A stretch of 64,000 nt of DNA from Amarobacillus sp046328225 (lineage in GTDB: Bacteria; Chloroflexota; Dehalococcoidia; Tepidiformales; Tepidiformaceae): the NCBI GenBank assembly GCA_046328225.1, contig JAXLWZ010000003.1, positions 62,001 to 126,000 on the forward strand. The letters run 5' to 3'. Positions 1-8,288 of the stretch are shown piece after piece (position 1 is the first letter of the stretch; each line of letters starts with the position of its first letter). A model generated the notes under the pieces. The model saw nothing but the letters and a program-made list of their open reading frames with translations. It searched no databases and had not been told where the DNA came from. The position numbers and the translations under genes were made by a program.

Positions 1-505
1 AGTAGCGAAGGATGGTGAATTTGAGGCCTTCGGTGCGGCCCTTGAGGGCGATGTAGAGCTCGCCGACGAGCTTGGACATGCCGTAGTTGGAGACGGGCCG
101 CAGGGGATGGCTCTCGGGGATGGGGAGGGCGTCGGGGTTGCCGTAGACGGTGCCGCCGGAGGCCGAGTAGATGAGCTTGCGGACGCCGTGGCGCACGCAG
201 AGGTCGGCGATGCGGGCGGTGCCGCCGCCGTTGACTTCGAGGTCGTGGACGATATCGCCGCTGCTGAGCTTGACGCTGGCCTGGGCGGCGTGATGGTTGA
301 CGACTTCGGGCTGGAAGCTGGCGAAGAGGCGCTCGGTCTGCGCGGAGTGGATATCGGCTTCGTGGAGGACGGCGCCTTCAGGGACGTTGGCGCGGCGGCC
401 GGTGGCGAGGTTATCGATGACGTGGACTTCGTGGCCTTCGGCCAGGTAGGCCTCGACGACGTGGGAGCCAATGAAGCCGGCTCCGCCGGTAACGAGGATG
501 CGCAT
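1..505 (-). CDS. NAD-dependent epimerase/dehydratase, 3' end cut by window edge
   Basis: Extended short-chain dehydrogenase acting on a nucleotide sugar, probably a UDP-glucose 4-epimerase-like enzyme of envelope polysaccharide synthesis. The first 168 residues are visible. The N-terminus has the Rossmann motif TGGAGFIGS (residues 6-14) followed by Asp31-Asn32, where NAD ribose is bound. The catalytic YxxxK is Tyr141-Lys145 (YGMSK), with the Ser-rich SASGGTVYG strand just before it. The ATG at 505 begins directly with the Rossmann strand, as is usual for the family. The substrate cannot be settled because the C-terminal half is missing. Confidence 0.9.
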   Translation of the reverse strand, partial: MRILVTGGAGFIGSHVVEAYLAEGHEVHVIDNLATGRRANVPEGAVLHEADIHSAQTERLFASFQPEVVNHHAAQASVKLSSGDIVHDLEVNGGGTARIADLCVRHGVRKLIYSASGGTVYGNPDALPIPESHPLRPVSNYGMSKLVGELYIALKGRTEGLKFTILRY

Positions 506-624
506 CGAGTACCCCTTTCGAACGGCCCTTCGAACAAGAGGATACGGGGGCAGGGGGAAGAAGGAAGGGAAGGATCGGTGTAAACGGCCTTACGGATCCG
601 TCAGCGGCCGGCCGGGACACGGCG

Positions 625-650
625 GCGCCCCGGGGGTGAGCCCGGGGCGC
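625..650 (-). terminator. GC-rich hairpin downstream of the cyclic-nucleotide-binding gene
   Basis: A perfect 10-bp stem (GCGCCCCGGG at 625-634, CCCGGGGCGC at 641-650) with a 6-base loop lies 21 bases past the stop of the minus-strand gene at 672. No T-run follows, so it may slow polymerase or stabilise the mRNA end rather than terminate intrinsically. Confidence 0.45.
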
Positions 651-671
651 GGCGTATGTGCGCGATTGGGA

Positions 672-1091
672 CTAGCTGTGCGAGAGCTTCTCGTCGAGTT
701 CGCGCACGCGGGCGCTGAGCACGGAGAGCATCTCGACGGCGAGGTCGGGGTTGTTGCGGAGCTCGGCGAGGAAGTCGGAGCGCATGAGGGCGATGCACTC
801 GACGTTGCTATCGGCCTTCACGGTGGCGCTGCGGCGGTGGTTATCGAGGAGGGCCATTTCGCCGAAGAAGCCGCCATCGCGGACCTTGGCGATTTCGGTG
901 CCGCCGCGGGTGACGGAGACGGTGCCGTTGGTGACGAGGAAGAAGCCGACTCCCTCTTCGCCTTCCTTGAAGATGGTGTCGCCGGCCTGGAAGTTGCGGT
1001 GGCGGGCGAACTTTTCGATGCGTTCGAGGGACTTCTTGGGGAGATCGCGGAACATCGGGACCGCGGCGAGCGCGTCCATGGTGGCGGTCAT
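672..1091 (-). CDS. Cyclic nucleotide-binding domain protein
   Basis: A 139-residue protein that is essentially one CRP-type cyclic-nucleotide-binding (cupin-like) domain. The phosphate-binding cassette region reads GGFFGEMALLDNHRRSATV (about residues 73-91), matching the family FGExALL...RRxATV. A short helical tail follows (VRELDEKLSHS). There is no DNA-binding helix-turn-helix and no membrane segment, so it is probably a sensor or partner subunit rather than a CRP-type regulator. The ATG at 1091 has AAGGAAA about nine bases upstream; an in-frame ATG at 1079 is an alternative. Confidence 0.85.
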   Translation of the reverse strand: MTATMDALAAVPMFRDLPKKSLERIEKFARHRNFQAGDTIFKEGEEGVGFFLVTNGTVSVTRGGTEIAKVRDGGFFGEMALLDNHRRSATVKADSNVECIALMRSDFLAELRNNPDLAVEMLSVLSARVRELDEKLSHS

Positions 1092-1185
1092 GGCGGTGAT
1101 TTCCTTTCGGGTTGTTTCAGTTTCAACTATGCAGCCCGGCCGTTCGTGGGCCGGATGATAGGCAGGTGGACGGCGCGCGGCAAGC

Positions 1186-1809
1186 TCAGTCGCGGCAGAT
1201 GGCGAGAATGGCGGCGCGGGCCTGGGGGATGCCCACGACTTCGGTGTTGATGGTGAGGTCGTAGTTCTCGGGGGTTTCGTGGTCGAGCTTGTAGAAGCGG
1301 CGGAAGTAGTCGGCGCGGGCGCGGTCGGATTCGGTGACGCTGCGGGCGGCTTCGGCGCCGGTGACGCTTTCGTTCTTGGCGATGCGGGCGACGCGGGTCT
1401 CTTCGGGGGCGGTGACCATGACGCGGAGGAGGCCGGCGTGGCCGGCGAGGGGGATGCTGGCGCCGTGAGCGACGATGACGACGTCGCCGGCGGCGGCGGT
1501 CTCCTTGATGACGTCGACGATGAGCTGCTCCCAGTGGGGCTCTTCGGAGGGGACGATGGTGGGGATTTCGGCGGCGCCATAGAGGCCGCCGGTGTTGGCG
1601 CGGCCGAGGTTTTCGAGGATGCGGCTGATGAGGCCCTTGCGCGCTTCGACCTTGCCGAGGGTCTCGGTGGAGACGCCGGCGGCCTCGGAGGCTTTCTGGA
1701 TGATCTCGGCGTCGACGTAGCGGAAGCCGAGGTCGGTCGCGAGGGCGTGGCCGAGATCTTCTCCGCCGGCGCCGAGCGTCCTGGATATGGCGATGATGTT
1801 GTACTTCAT
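1186..1809 (-). CDS. Cytidylate kinase-like family protein
   Basis: A 207-residue P-loop kinase-like protein of the cytidylate-kinase-like family, whose substrate is generally unknown. The N-terminus MKYNIIAISRTLGAGG carries the modified nucleotide-binding loop (ISRxxGAGG) of this group in place of a classic GxxGxGKS. The middle contains VVIVAHGASIPLAG, and ARADYFRRFY matches the Arg-rich lid (RxxYxxxxYxxD). The start at 1809 is chosen over upstream in-frame codons because AGGGAG precedes it and homology begins there. It lies upstream of the cyclic-nucleotide-binding gene on the same strand, 94 bases apart. Confidence 0.8.
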   Translation of the reverse strand: MKYNIIAISRTLGAGGEDLGHALATDLGFRYVDAEIIQKASEAAGVSTETLGKVEARKGLISRILENLGRANTGGLYGAAEIPTIVPSEEPHWEQLIVDVIKETAAAGDVVIVAHGASIPLAGHAGLLRVMVTAPEETRVARIAKNESVTGAEAARSVTESDRARADYFRRFYKLDHETPENYDLTINTEVVGIPQARAAILAICRD

Positions 1810-1958
1810 GGGGACTCCCTGGGGACTGATTTGGGGCCGCTCAGTTGTACACCGGCGGGGCAGCGCGCGGCGAGGGAAGTGGTTGCACGATCGAGTGCGC
1901 GGGGACACACTCGCGCGGCGCGCGGGGAGGGTTGTGCTCGCGGGCGAAGGAGGGTGGC

Positions 1959-2792
1959 ATGGCGGAGTCGTTCAATTTCCAGGCGATGGTTTCGCTGCCG
2001 GACGAGCTTTCGGGGGTGCAGGGGATCTGGCTCTGCGTGGAGCGGAACATGGTGCTGATGCAGGTCTCGGAGGGGCGGCCGAAGCTGCCGGAGGGGGGCC
2101 ACCCGCGAGACTTCGGGCTCTCTTCGGACCATGAGCACTTCCTCGGCCTGCTCGATGGGGTGCCGGTGTGGGCGGCGGGTTTCGACCAGCCGGTGCGATC
2201 GGATGACTTCCAGGCGCAGAACCTGTTTTCGCTTTCGGCGCAGCTGGACACGGGCACGTGGGCGCTGGCGGGGCGGGCGGTGCAAATCGTGGAGTGGCAC
2301 CGGACGCACCAGTTCTGCGGGCGCTGCGGCGAACGGACGGAGCTGGCGCAGGGCGAACGGGCGCGGAAGTGCCCTTCGTGCGGGCTCTTGAACTTCCCGC
2401 GGCTGGCGCCGGCGATCATCACGCTCATCGAACGAGGGGAGGAGGCGCTGCTGGCGCGGGGCCGGAACTTCGGGAACCCGATGTACAGCACGCTGGCGGG
2501 CTTCGTGGAACCGGGCGAGAGCATCGAGGAGGCGGTCCACCGGGAGGTGCGGGAGGAAGTGGGGGTGGAGGTGACGAACCTGCGCTACTTCGGCAGCCAG
2601 CCGTGGCCGTTCCCGCATTCGCTCATGATCGGCTTCCACGCGGACTGGGCGGCAGGGGAGATCGCGATCGATGAGAACGAGATCTCGGACGCGAAATGGT
2701 TCCACGCCGATGACCTGCCCAACATCCCGGGGCGGATTTCGATCTCGCGGTGGCTGATCGACGACTGGCTGCGGAGGCAGGGCCGGGGGTAG
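1959..2792 (+). CDS. nudC: NAD+ diphosphatase / NADH pyrophosphatase (NudC-type Nudix hydrolase)
   Basis: Hydrolyses NADH/NAD+ to NMN(H) and AMP, and in other bacteria removes NAD caps from RNA. The 277-residue protein has an N-terminal domain, then a four-cysteine zinc ribbon (FCGRCG and KCPSCG, about residues 115-138), then the Nudix box GFVEPGESIEEAVHREVREE (about 176-195). The box is followed by SQPWPFPHS, which is diagnostic of the NudC branch. The start ATG has the strong site GAAGGAGG a few bases upstream. It is divergent from the cytidylate-kinase-like gene. Confidence 0.92.
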   Translation: MAESFNFQAMVSLPDELSGVQGIWLCVERNMVLMQVSEGRPKLPEGGHPRDFGLSSDHEHFLGLLDGVPVWAAGFDQPVRSDDFQAQNLFSLSAQLDTGTWALAGRAVQIVEWHRTHQFCGRCGERTELAQGERARKCPSCGLLNFPRLAPAIITLIERGEEALLARGRNFGNPMYSTLAGFVEPGESIEEAVHREVREEVGVEVTNLRYFGSQPWPFPHSLMIGFHADWAAGEIAIDENEISDAKWFHADDLPNIPGRISISRWLIDDWLRRQGRG

Positions 2793-2880
2793 AACGCGGG
2801 CGGGCGCTTTACGCAACGAATTCTCCGTTGAAAATAGGCAATCCGTTGTTGAGGGCGCGCGCCGTGCCGATGCTCACCCC

Positions 2881-4386
2881 GTGATTACCGCTGGAGCGAC
2901 GGAGGAAAGTGACGCTGCTTCGCTGCGCGCGGAGCTGGCGAGCCTCCGCGCGGAATTCGACCAGTTCCGGGATCACCTGCCGGACGCGCTCGTCGAGGCG
3001 GACATCGCGACGTCGCGGCTGACCTACCTGAACCGGATGGCGACGGCGATCTTCGGGTACACGCGGGCGGACGTGGCGGCGGGCATGAATGGCACGGATC
3101 TGCTCACGCCGGATGGCGCGGCGATGGTGCTGAGCGAAGTCGCGCGGCTGACGTGGGAATCGCTGGCCACGGGGAAGCCGTACCAGCGCACGGGCACGCA
3201 GGACCTGGTGGAAGTGACGATGGTGCGCAAGGACGGTTCGACGTTCCCGGCGGAGGTGCAGGGTTCGTTCGTGCTGGATGCCGAGGGGCTGCCGCGCCGC
3301 GTGCGGTTCAACATCCGCGATGTCTCCGAGCGGCACCGGTCGATCGCGGAGCTGCGGGCGGCGAGCGAGAAGCTCGTGTTCCTCGCCGGGCATGCGCCGG
3401 TGATCCTGTTCGCCTTCGATGGCAATGGCCGCCTGACGGAATGCATCGGGCGCGGGGGCGATTGGTGGGAGCTGGGGCCGCGCTTCGACGGCATCGGGCG
3501 GCACGTCTCGGATCTCATCGCGAGCTACCCGGGCTGGGCCGAGCTCCTGCGGGCGGTGTCGGCCGGGACGGCGGTCGCGGCGCGGTTCGCGGTCGGTGGG
3601 GGCGTGGTGTTGGACGTGCGGGCGGAGCCGGTGGGCCCGGGCGAAGGGGTCGTCGGCGTGGCGGTGGATGTATCGGAGCTCGTGCGGGCGGAGGCGGAAC
3701 TGCGGCAATCGCAGAAGCTGGAATCGCTGGGGCAGCTCGCGGGAGGGATCGCACACGACTTCAACAATGTCCTCGCGAGCGTGCTGGGGGTGGCTTCGAT
3801 GCTGCGGCGTTCGCCGGGGATGCCCGAGGCGGACCGCGAGAGCCTCGAAATCATCGAGACGGCGGCGCAACGGGGGGCGGAGATCAGCGGACGGCTGCTG
3901 GCCTTCGCGCGCGGCGGCGATCGGCCGTTCGGGCCGGTGGACCTGCGCGCGGTGCTGCGCGAGGTGAGGGCACTGGCGAGCCCTTCGATGGGCGAAGGCG
4001 TGACCGTGCGGCTGGAGGATGGGCCGGAGGCGATCGTCGTGCGCGGCGATGCGGGCCAGCTTTCGCAGGCGGTGTTGAACCTGGTGCTGAACGCGCGGGA
4101 CGCGATGCCCTCGGGCGGCAACGTGACGCTTTCGGCGCGGGCCGAGCGGGGGATGGCGGTGCTGCGGGTGACGGACACGGGTACGGGGATGGACCAGGCG
4201 ACGGCGGCGCGCGTCTTCGAGCCGTTCTTCACGACGAAGCCCGCGGGCAGCGGCACCGGGCTGGGCGCCGCGATCGTGTGGCGCATCGTCGAAGCGCACG
4301 GCGGGACGATCGAGGTGGAGACGGCGCCGGGCGCGGGCACGACGTTCACGGTGCGCATCCCGGCGGATACCGGCCACGACGGATAG
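2881..4386 (+). CDS. PAS-domain sensor histidine kinase
   Basis: A 501-residue cytosolic histidine kinase of the NtrB-like type. An N-terminal coiled coil is followed by a PAS domain (about residues 30-150), a second degenerate PAS-like region (150-260), the H-box with the phospho-acceptor (GGIAHDFNNVLASVLG, about residue 295), and an HATPase domain. The HATPase domain has the N-box NLVLNARDAM, the G1 box TDTGTGM, the F-box FEPFFTTK and the G2 box GSGTGLGA. No transmembrane segment is seen, so the signal is probably intracellular or a bound cofactor. No response regulator is adjacent; the nearest in the window is at 8289-9017. The GTG start lacks a clear ribosome-binding site, so the start is uncertain. 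Confidence 0.88.
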   Translation: MITAGATEESDAASLRAELASLRAEFDQFRDHLPDALVEADIATSRLTYLNRMATAIFGYTRADVAAGMNGTDLLTPDGAAMVLSEVARLTWESLATGKPYQRTGTQDLVEVTMVRKDGSTFPAEVQGSFVLDAEGLPRRVRFNIRDVSERHRSIAELRAASEKLVFLAGHAPVILFAFDGNGRLTECIGRGGDWWELGPRFDGIGRHVSDLIASYPGWAELLRAVSAGTAVAARFAVGGGVVLDVRAEPVGPGEGVVGVAVDVSELVRAEAELRQSQKLESLGQLAGGIAHDFNNVLASVLGVASMLRRSPGMPEADRESLEIIETAAQRGAEISGRLLAFARGGDRPFGPVDLRAVLREVRALASPSMGEGVTVRLEDGPEAIVVRGDAGQLSQAVLNLVLNARDAMPSGGNVTLSARAERGMAVLRVTDTGTGMDQATAARVFEPFFTTKPAGSGTGLGAAIVWRIVEAHGGTIEVETAPGAGTTFTVRIPADTGHDG

Positions 4387-4431
4387 GCGTCCAAATTCCT
4401 GTATGCTCCCGGCAGTCGCAGGGAGGTAGCC

Positions 4432-4752
4432 ATGTTCATTGCCATGAATCAGTTCCAGGTGAACCCGGAGCGGGGCGCGGAGTTCGAGGAGGTCTGGCGG
4501 ACGCGGGAGAGCCGGCTGCAGCAAGTCCCGGGGTTCCGCGCGTTCGCGCTGCTGAAGGGTGACGAGGCGGGGGATTACGTTTCGCACACGACGTGGGCAT
4601 CGCGCGAGCACTTCATCGAATGGACGAAGGGCGAGGCGTTCAAGCAGGCGCACGCGGGGCGCATGGCCGAGGGCGTGCTCATGGGCCACCCCCGGGCGCG
4701 GTTCTACGAAGCCGTGGTCGAGGAGCGGGCGGGTACGGCCGCCGGGGCATGA
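4432..4752 (+). CDS. Haem-degrading monooxygenase, IsdG/HmoB-like ABM domain
   Basis: A 106-residue ferredoxin-like alpha/beta barrel of the antibiotic-biosynthesis-monooxygenase superfamily. The IsdG catalytic triad appears intact: Asn6 (FIAMNQF), Trp64 (EHFIEWTKG) and His74 (FKQAHAG). The ten-residue Trp-His spacing equals that of staphylococcal IsdI. This supports oxidative opening of haem for iron recovery rather than a polyketide role. Its stop overlaps the start of the following methyltransferase (ATGA), so the two are translationally coupled. A good site, GGGAGG, lies upstream of the ATG. Confidence 0.85.
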   Translation: MFIAMNQFQVNPERGAEFEEVWRTRESRLQQVPGFRAFALLKGDEAGDYVSHTTWASREHFIEWTKGEAFKQAHAGRMAEGVLMGHPRARFYEAVVEERAGTAAGA

Positions 4753-5429
4753 CCGGCGGAGCGGAGCAGGGAGAGAGCCCGCTGCGCCCGGAGCACTTCT
4801 GGCGATACGACAACGCCCCGGACGCGGAGTTCTACGTGGAGCCGCGGCTCGTCACGCACATCGACGATGCGGCGATCGCGGCGGCGGGCTCGTTCTATGG
4901 GCGCGTGCTGCCGGCGGGCGGGCGCATCCTCGACCTGATGACGAGCTGGGTTTCGCACCTGCCCGATGCCTCCGTGTACGCGGGCGTGACGGGTCTCGGG
5001 ATGAACGCCGAGGAGCTCGCCGCCAACCCGCAGCTGGACGAGTGGGTGGTGCACGACCTGAACGCGAACCCCATCCTGCCGTGGCCGGACGACGCGTTCG
5101 CGGCGGCGATCGTGACCGTCTCGGTGCAGTACCTCACGCGGCCGGCGGAGGTGTTCGCGGAGGTGGGGCGCGTGTTGCAGCCGGGTGCGCCGTTCGTGGT
5201 GACGTATTCGAACCGCTGCTTCCCGACGAAGGCGGTGGCGGCCTGGCAGATGCTGGACGACCGCGGACACGCGGACCTCATCGGGATGTACTTCGCGCTT
5301 TCGGGGGCGTTCGGGCAGGTGCGCGCGTACGACCTCAGCCCCAACCCGGGGCGAAGCGATCCGCTGTTCGCGGTCGTGGCGCACGCGGAGAAGGGGTCCG
5401 GCGGGACAACGAAAACGGCGGAGGGATGA
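4749..5429 (+). CDS. Class I SAM-dependent methyltransferase-like protein
   Basis: A 226-residue Rossmann-type methyltransferase. The usual glycine-rich loop is degenerate (GGRILDLMTSWVSHLP, near residue 58). The post-I acidic strand and motif IV region are recognisable (VHDLNANPILPWPDDAFAAAIVTVSVQYL), with the PAEVFAEVGRVLQPG motif after them. It matches a family of uncharacterised methyltransferases also found in cyanobacteria and plant plastids. The substrate is unknown. It overlaps the haem-monooxygenase stop by four bases, implying a two-gene operon, and its end forms part of a terminator hairpin. Confidence 0.75.
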   Translation: MTGGAEQGESPLRPEHFWRYDNAPDAEFYVEPRLVTHIDDAAIAAAGSFYGRVLPAGGRILDLMTSWVSHLPDASVYAGVTGLGMNAEELAANPQLDEWVVHDLNANPILPWPDDAFAAAIVTVSVQYLTRPAEVFAEVGRVLQPGAPFVVTYSNRCFPTKAVAAWQMLDDRGHADLIGMYFALSGAFGQVRAYDLSPNPGRSDPLFAVVAHAEKGSGGTTKTAEG

Positions 5430-5450
5430 CCCACCGCCGCTTTCGTTTCG
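5411..5450 (+). terminator. Hairpin terminator overlapping the methyltransferase stop
   Basis: CGGCGG (5416-5421) pairs with CCGCCG (5434-5439), with an inner GGG/CCC pair around the stop codon TGA. CTTTCGTTTCG follows. The end of the coding sequence is part of the stem. It lies between convergent genes. Confidence 0.6.
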
Positions 5451-5466
5451 TACCCGAGGAGGCCGA

Positions 5467-6648
5467 TTAGGCGACCGTGTACTGGTAGTCGTTGTACTGC
5501 CAGCCCGCGGCGCTGCGCGTCCAGAGGCGGACGTAGATGGGGCCGTGGGTGGGCACGGAGACGGTGACGGCGGTGTTGAGGCCCTGCGAGCGCCCGTAGA
5601 GGTTATTCGCACCGGGGCTGGTGCCGACGTAGAGGAAGTACTCCTGGGCACCGGCCGGGGTCGTCCAGGCGAAGGTAGCCGAGCTGCCATAGATGGTGCT
5701 GGCGTAGGGCGGGAGCGTCATCGAGGCCTTCACGGAGGCGCTGCCCAGGTTGGCGGCGGTGTACTGGTAGTCGCTGTACTGCCAGCCGTTGGCGAAGCGC
5801 GTCCAGAGGCGGACCCACACGGTGGAGCCGTTCGTGGGCAGGTTGGAGATGGTCGCCGAGCGGTTGGTGCCGGTGCTCGAGCCGTAGAGATTGTTCGAGC
5901 CCTGGGTCGTGCCGGCGTAGAGGAAGTACTCCTGGGCGCCGGTGCCGGCGGTCCAGCTAAAGCCGGTCGAAGCGCCGGGGAGCGTGGAGCCGTTGGCGGG
6001 CGAGGTGATGGCCGCCTTCGCGGTCTGCACGGGGGTGGCCGTCGCGGGGGGCTGGGTCGCGGTGCGGGTGGGGGTCGCGGTGGGGTTGGTGCCGCCACCG
6101 CCACCGCCGGTGCCATCGTTCACGAGGCCGAAGTCGGTGGTCCAGTACCAGTTGTACTGGGAGCCGGCGACCTGCTCGTGGGCGATGCCGATGACTTTGT
6201 AGCTGGCGTTGAGCATGTTGGCGTTGTGGCCGGCGCTGTTCCGCCAGGCGTCAAAGGCTTCGGCGGCGCTGTCCCAGTTCGTGCCGGCGGCGATGTTCTC
6301 GCCTGCGCCGCCCGGGTAGCCGCAATCGGTGGCGCGCTGCGAGGGCGAACGGCCGAGGGAGTCGGTGTGGGCGAAGTAGGACTTCGCGCCCATGTCCTGG
6401 CTGAGCCAGGCGGAGGCGCGATTGAGGTTGGTGGAGATGGTGAGCGGCGCGAGGCCGTTCTGGGCGCGGTAATCGTTGATGAGGCCGAGGAAGGCGGTTT
6501 CTTCGCCATCGAGGGCCATGTTGCCGCCGGTGCAATTGGTGAGGGCGCTGGCGTGGTTGGTGGCGCCGGTGAAGAAAGCCGCGGCGAGCGCGACGAGGCC
6601 GAGCAGTGAGCCAGTGATGAAGCCCATGGGCCGAAGCCGGAAGGTCAT
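5467..6648 (-). CDS. Secreted CAP (SCP/PR-1) domain protein with two C-terminal beta repeats
   Basis: A 393-residue exported protein. A signal peptide covers residues 1-35 (hydrophobic run FITGSLLGLVALAAAFFTG). A CAP domain follows (about 48-175) with the conserved NxxRxxxGLxPL (INDYRAQNGLAPL), AxxHxD (YFAHTDSLG), GENI and W-x-SxGHxxNM (WRNSAGHNANML) signatures. Next comes a Gly/Thr/Pro linker (about 180-210), then two repeats of roughly 85 residues, each ending in VRLWTR..GWQY.DYQYT. These resemble fibronectin-like modules that mediate cell-surface or polysaccharide binding. The CAP function in bacteria is not settled. AAAGG lies upstream of the ATG. Confidence 0.85.
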   Translation of the reverse strand: MTFRLRPMGFITGSLLGLVALAAAFFTGATNHASALTNCTGGNMALDGEETAFLGLINDYRAQNGLAPLTISTNLNRASAWLSQDMGAKSYFAHTDSLGRSPSQRATDCGYPGGAGENIAAGTNWDSAAEAFDAWRNSAGHNANMLNASYKVIGIAHEQVAGSQYNWYWTTDFGLVNDGTGGGGGGTNPTATPTRTATQPPATATPVQTAKAAITSPANGSTLPGASTGFSWTAGTGAQEYFLYAGTTQGSNNLYGSSTGTNRSATISNLPTNGSTVWVRLWTRFANGWQYSDYQYTAANLGSASVKASMTLPPYASTIYGSSATFAWTTPAGAQEYFLYVGTSPGANNLYGRSQGLNTAVTVSVPTHGPIYVRLWTRSAAGWQYNDYQYTVA

Positions 6649-6736
6649 GAACGGGAACCTTTGGTGGGCGGCTGTGCTTGTCCGCCGCCCGCTGTTCCAT
6701 TCGACCCGGTGGATGTCAAACCACAGCCCAAAAGGT

Positions 6737-6858
6737 GTAAGAGGATTGCAAAATTAGCGCAATCCTGTCAGTTCTTACCCGGATTTTGCGGTGCGGTTAC
6801 ACCGGTAATCCGAGATTGAGGTTTCATCACACGAGAAGAGCACACATAATGCTCTCGT
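6737..6858 (+). ncRNA. Structured 5' leader upstream of the LysM transglycosylase
   Basis: Three consecutive stem-loops occupy the divergent intergenic region. The first has an outer stem GTAAGA (6737-6742)/TCTTAC (6773-6778) enclosing GGATTGC (6743-6749)/GCAATCC (6759-6765). The second is a two-part stem, CGGATT (6780)/AATCCG (6807) enclosing CGGTG/CACCG. The third pairs AGAGC (6837) with GCTCT (6851). This looks like a cis-acting leader or riboswitch. I could not match it to a known class: the conserved ydaO (c-di-AMP) strings were not found. Confidence 0.4.
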
Positions 6859-6882
6859 CTTGCTAACTTGCCGGAGGTGACG

Positions 6883-7935
6883 GTGGTACTCCCCCGCACT
6901 CGACCCAACCCCCGGCGTCACGCGGCAGCGCTTGCGCTGGCCGTTGGCGCATCGTTGCTTGCCGCGCTGCTGGCGCGGCCGATGGCGGCGCATGGCGCGG
7001 CCACCACGTACACCGTGGGCAAGGGCGAGACGCTCAGCCAGATCGCCGACGAACTCGGGGTGACGCCCGAAGCGCTCGCGCAGGCGAACAACATCAAGGA
7101 CCCGGACCGCATCTTCGCCGGGATGGTGCTGCGCGTGCCCGCGGTGGCGGTGGCGGCATCCATGCCATCGGCGGGCGGCCGCTCGCACACGGTGAAGCCG
7201 GGCGAGAGCCTTTCAGGGATCGCGGACCACTACGGCGTGGACCCGGCGGCGATCGTCGCGCTCAACGGACTGAAGGACCCGGACCACATCGTGGCGGGCA
7301 TCGACCTCCAGATTCCCGGCGGTGGTGGCGGTGGCGCGAGTGCGCCCTCTTCGAGCAGCGCGGGCCTGCGCCGTTACGTGGTGCGCCCGGGCGATAGCCT
7401 CTCGGGGATCGGGGACCTGCTGGGGACGACGGCGGAAGCGATTGCGGCGGTGAACGGGATCACGAACCCTTCGCTCATCCAGGTGGGGCAGGAGCTGAGC
7501 ATCCCGGCGGCGACGCGGCCATCGGCATCGGTGGTGAGCCACGCGGAGGCGCGCGCGGCGGTGGTGGCGGCAGCGAACGAGTTCGGGATCGAGCCGGCGG
7601 TGCTGCTCGCGATCGCGTGGCAGGAGAGCGGCTTCCAGCAGCACGTGGTGAGCGACGTGGGCGCCATCGGGATCATGCAACTCCTGCCTTCGACGGCGGT
7701 GTGGGCGGTGGACTTCCTCATCGATGGCGGGCACGGGTGGCAGTACAACGCGCGGGACAATGCGCGCGTGGGCGCGGCGGTGTTCCGGGACCTGCTGGAC
7801 AGCGCGGACGGTGATGTGCGGCTGGCGCTGGCGGCGTATTACCAGGGCTGGGGCAGCATCGAGCGGTTCGGGATCTTCGGCGAGACGCACGATTATGTGA
7901 ACAACGTGCTCTCGCTGGCGGCGGACTTCCGCTAG
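6883..7935 (+). CDS. LysM-containing lytic transglycosylase (SLT domain)
   Basis: A roughly 350-residue exported peptidoglycan hydrolase. A signal sequence with an Arg-rich start (about residues 1-42) is followed by three LysM modules (about 45-90, 105-150 and 165-210), each beginning YTVGKGETLSQIA or a close variant. Low-complexity Gly/Ala/Ser linkers separate them. A C-terminal SLT domain (about 220-350) has the catalytic Glu in AWQESGF and GAIGIMQLLPST. It binds glycan and cleaves MurNAc-GlcNAc bonds during wall turnover. The start is uncertain: the perfect site GGAGG at 6873-6877 fits GTG 6883, but in-frame GTG 6877 and TTG 6868 are possible. Confidence 0.88.
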   Translation: MVLPRTRPNPRRHAAALALAVGASLLAALLARPMAAHGAATTYTVGKGETLSQIADELGVTPEALAQANNIKDPDRIFAGMVLRVPAVAVAASMPSAGGRSHTVKPGESLSGIADHYGVDPAAIVALNGLKDPDHIVAGIDLQIPGGGGGGASAPSSSSAGLRRYVVRPGDSLSGIGDLLGTTAEAIAAVNGITNPSLIQVGQELSIPAATRPSASVVSHAEARAAVVAAANEFGIEPAVLLAIAWQESGFQQHVVSDVGAIGIMQLLPSTAVWAVDFLIDGGHGWQYNARDNARVGAAVFRDLLDSADGDVRLALAAYYQGWGSIERFGIFGETHDYVNNVLSLAADFR

Positions 7936-8022
7936 ACGCGGCCCTTCCCAGCAATCACACGGATGGTCCAAAGGGCCGGGAGCGAATCGCGTTGCCGTCC
8001 TGTGTCACCAGAGGCGCACGGG

Positions 8023-8256
8023 CTACTCGAGGTCGAGGGTGGTGGGGGGCGGCTCGGGGCCGATGAGGCCGTGACGGGCGGAGTATTTTTCGACCACGAC
8101 GATGAGCAGGAAGAACGGCACGAAGGCGCCGGCGGCGACGGCCGCCCACCAGGAGGGGATGATCGCGAGGAGGATCGCGGCGGCGGAGGTGAAGCCCATG
8201 CCGATGATGGAGAGGATGCGCCCGGCGAGGACGTAGGGCGTGACGGGCGAGTTCAT
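8023..8256 (-). CDS. Small two-helix membrane protein, unknown function
   Basis: A 77-residue protein with two predicted membrane helices (about residues 9-34 and 36-56) and a cytosolic tail ending PEPPPTTLDLE. It starts with ATG at 8256, 33 bases after the stop of the response regulator on the same strand, so it is probably co-transcribed with it. I do not recognise a family. The membrane topology and operon position would suit a small accessory or target of the regulator, but that is only a guess. Confidence 0.6.
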   Translation of the reverse strand: MNSPVTPYVLAGRILSIIGMGFTSAAAILLAIIPSWWAAVAAGAFVPFFLLIVVVEKYSARHGLIGPEPPPTTLDLE

Positions 8257-8288
8257 GCGCTCATCTTCCGCCCCTCGTCCATGGCCGT

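Noticed and set aside
6700..6867. ydaO c-di-AMP or GEMM c-di-GMP riboswitch
   Set aside because: The conserved core strings of both classes could not be found by eye, so it is listed only as a structured leader.
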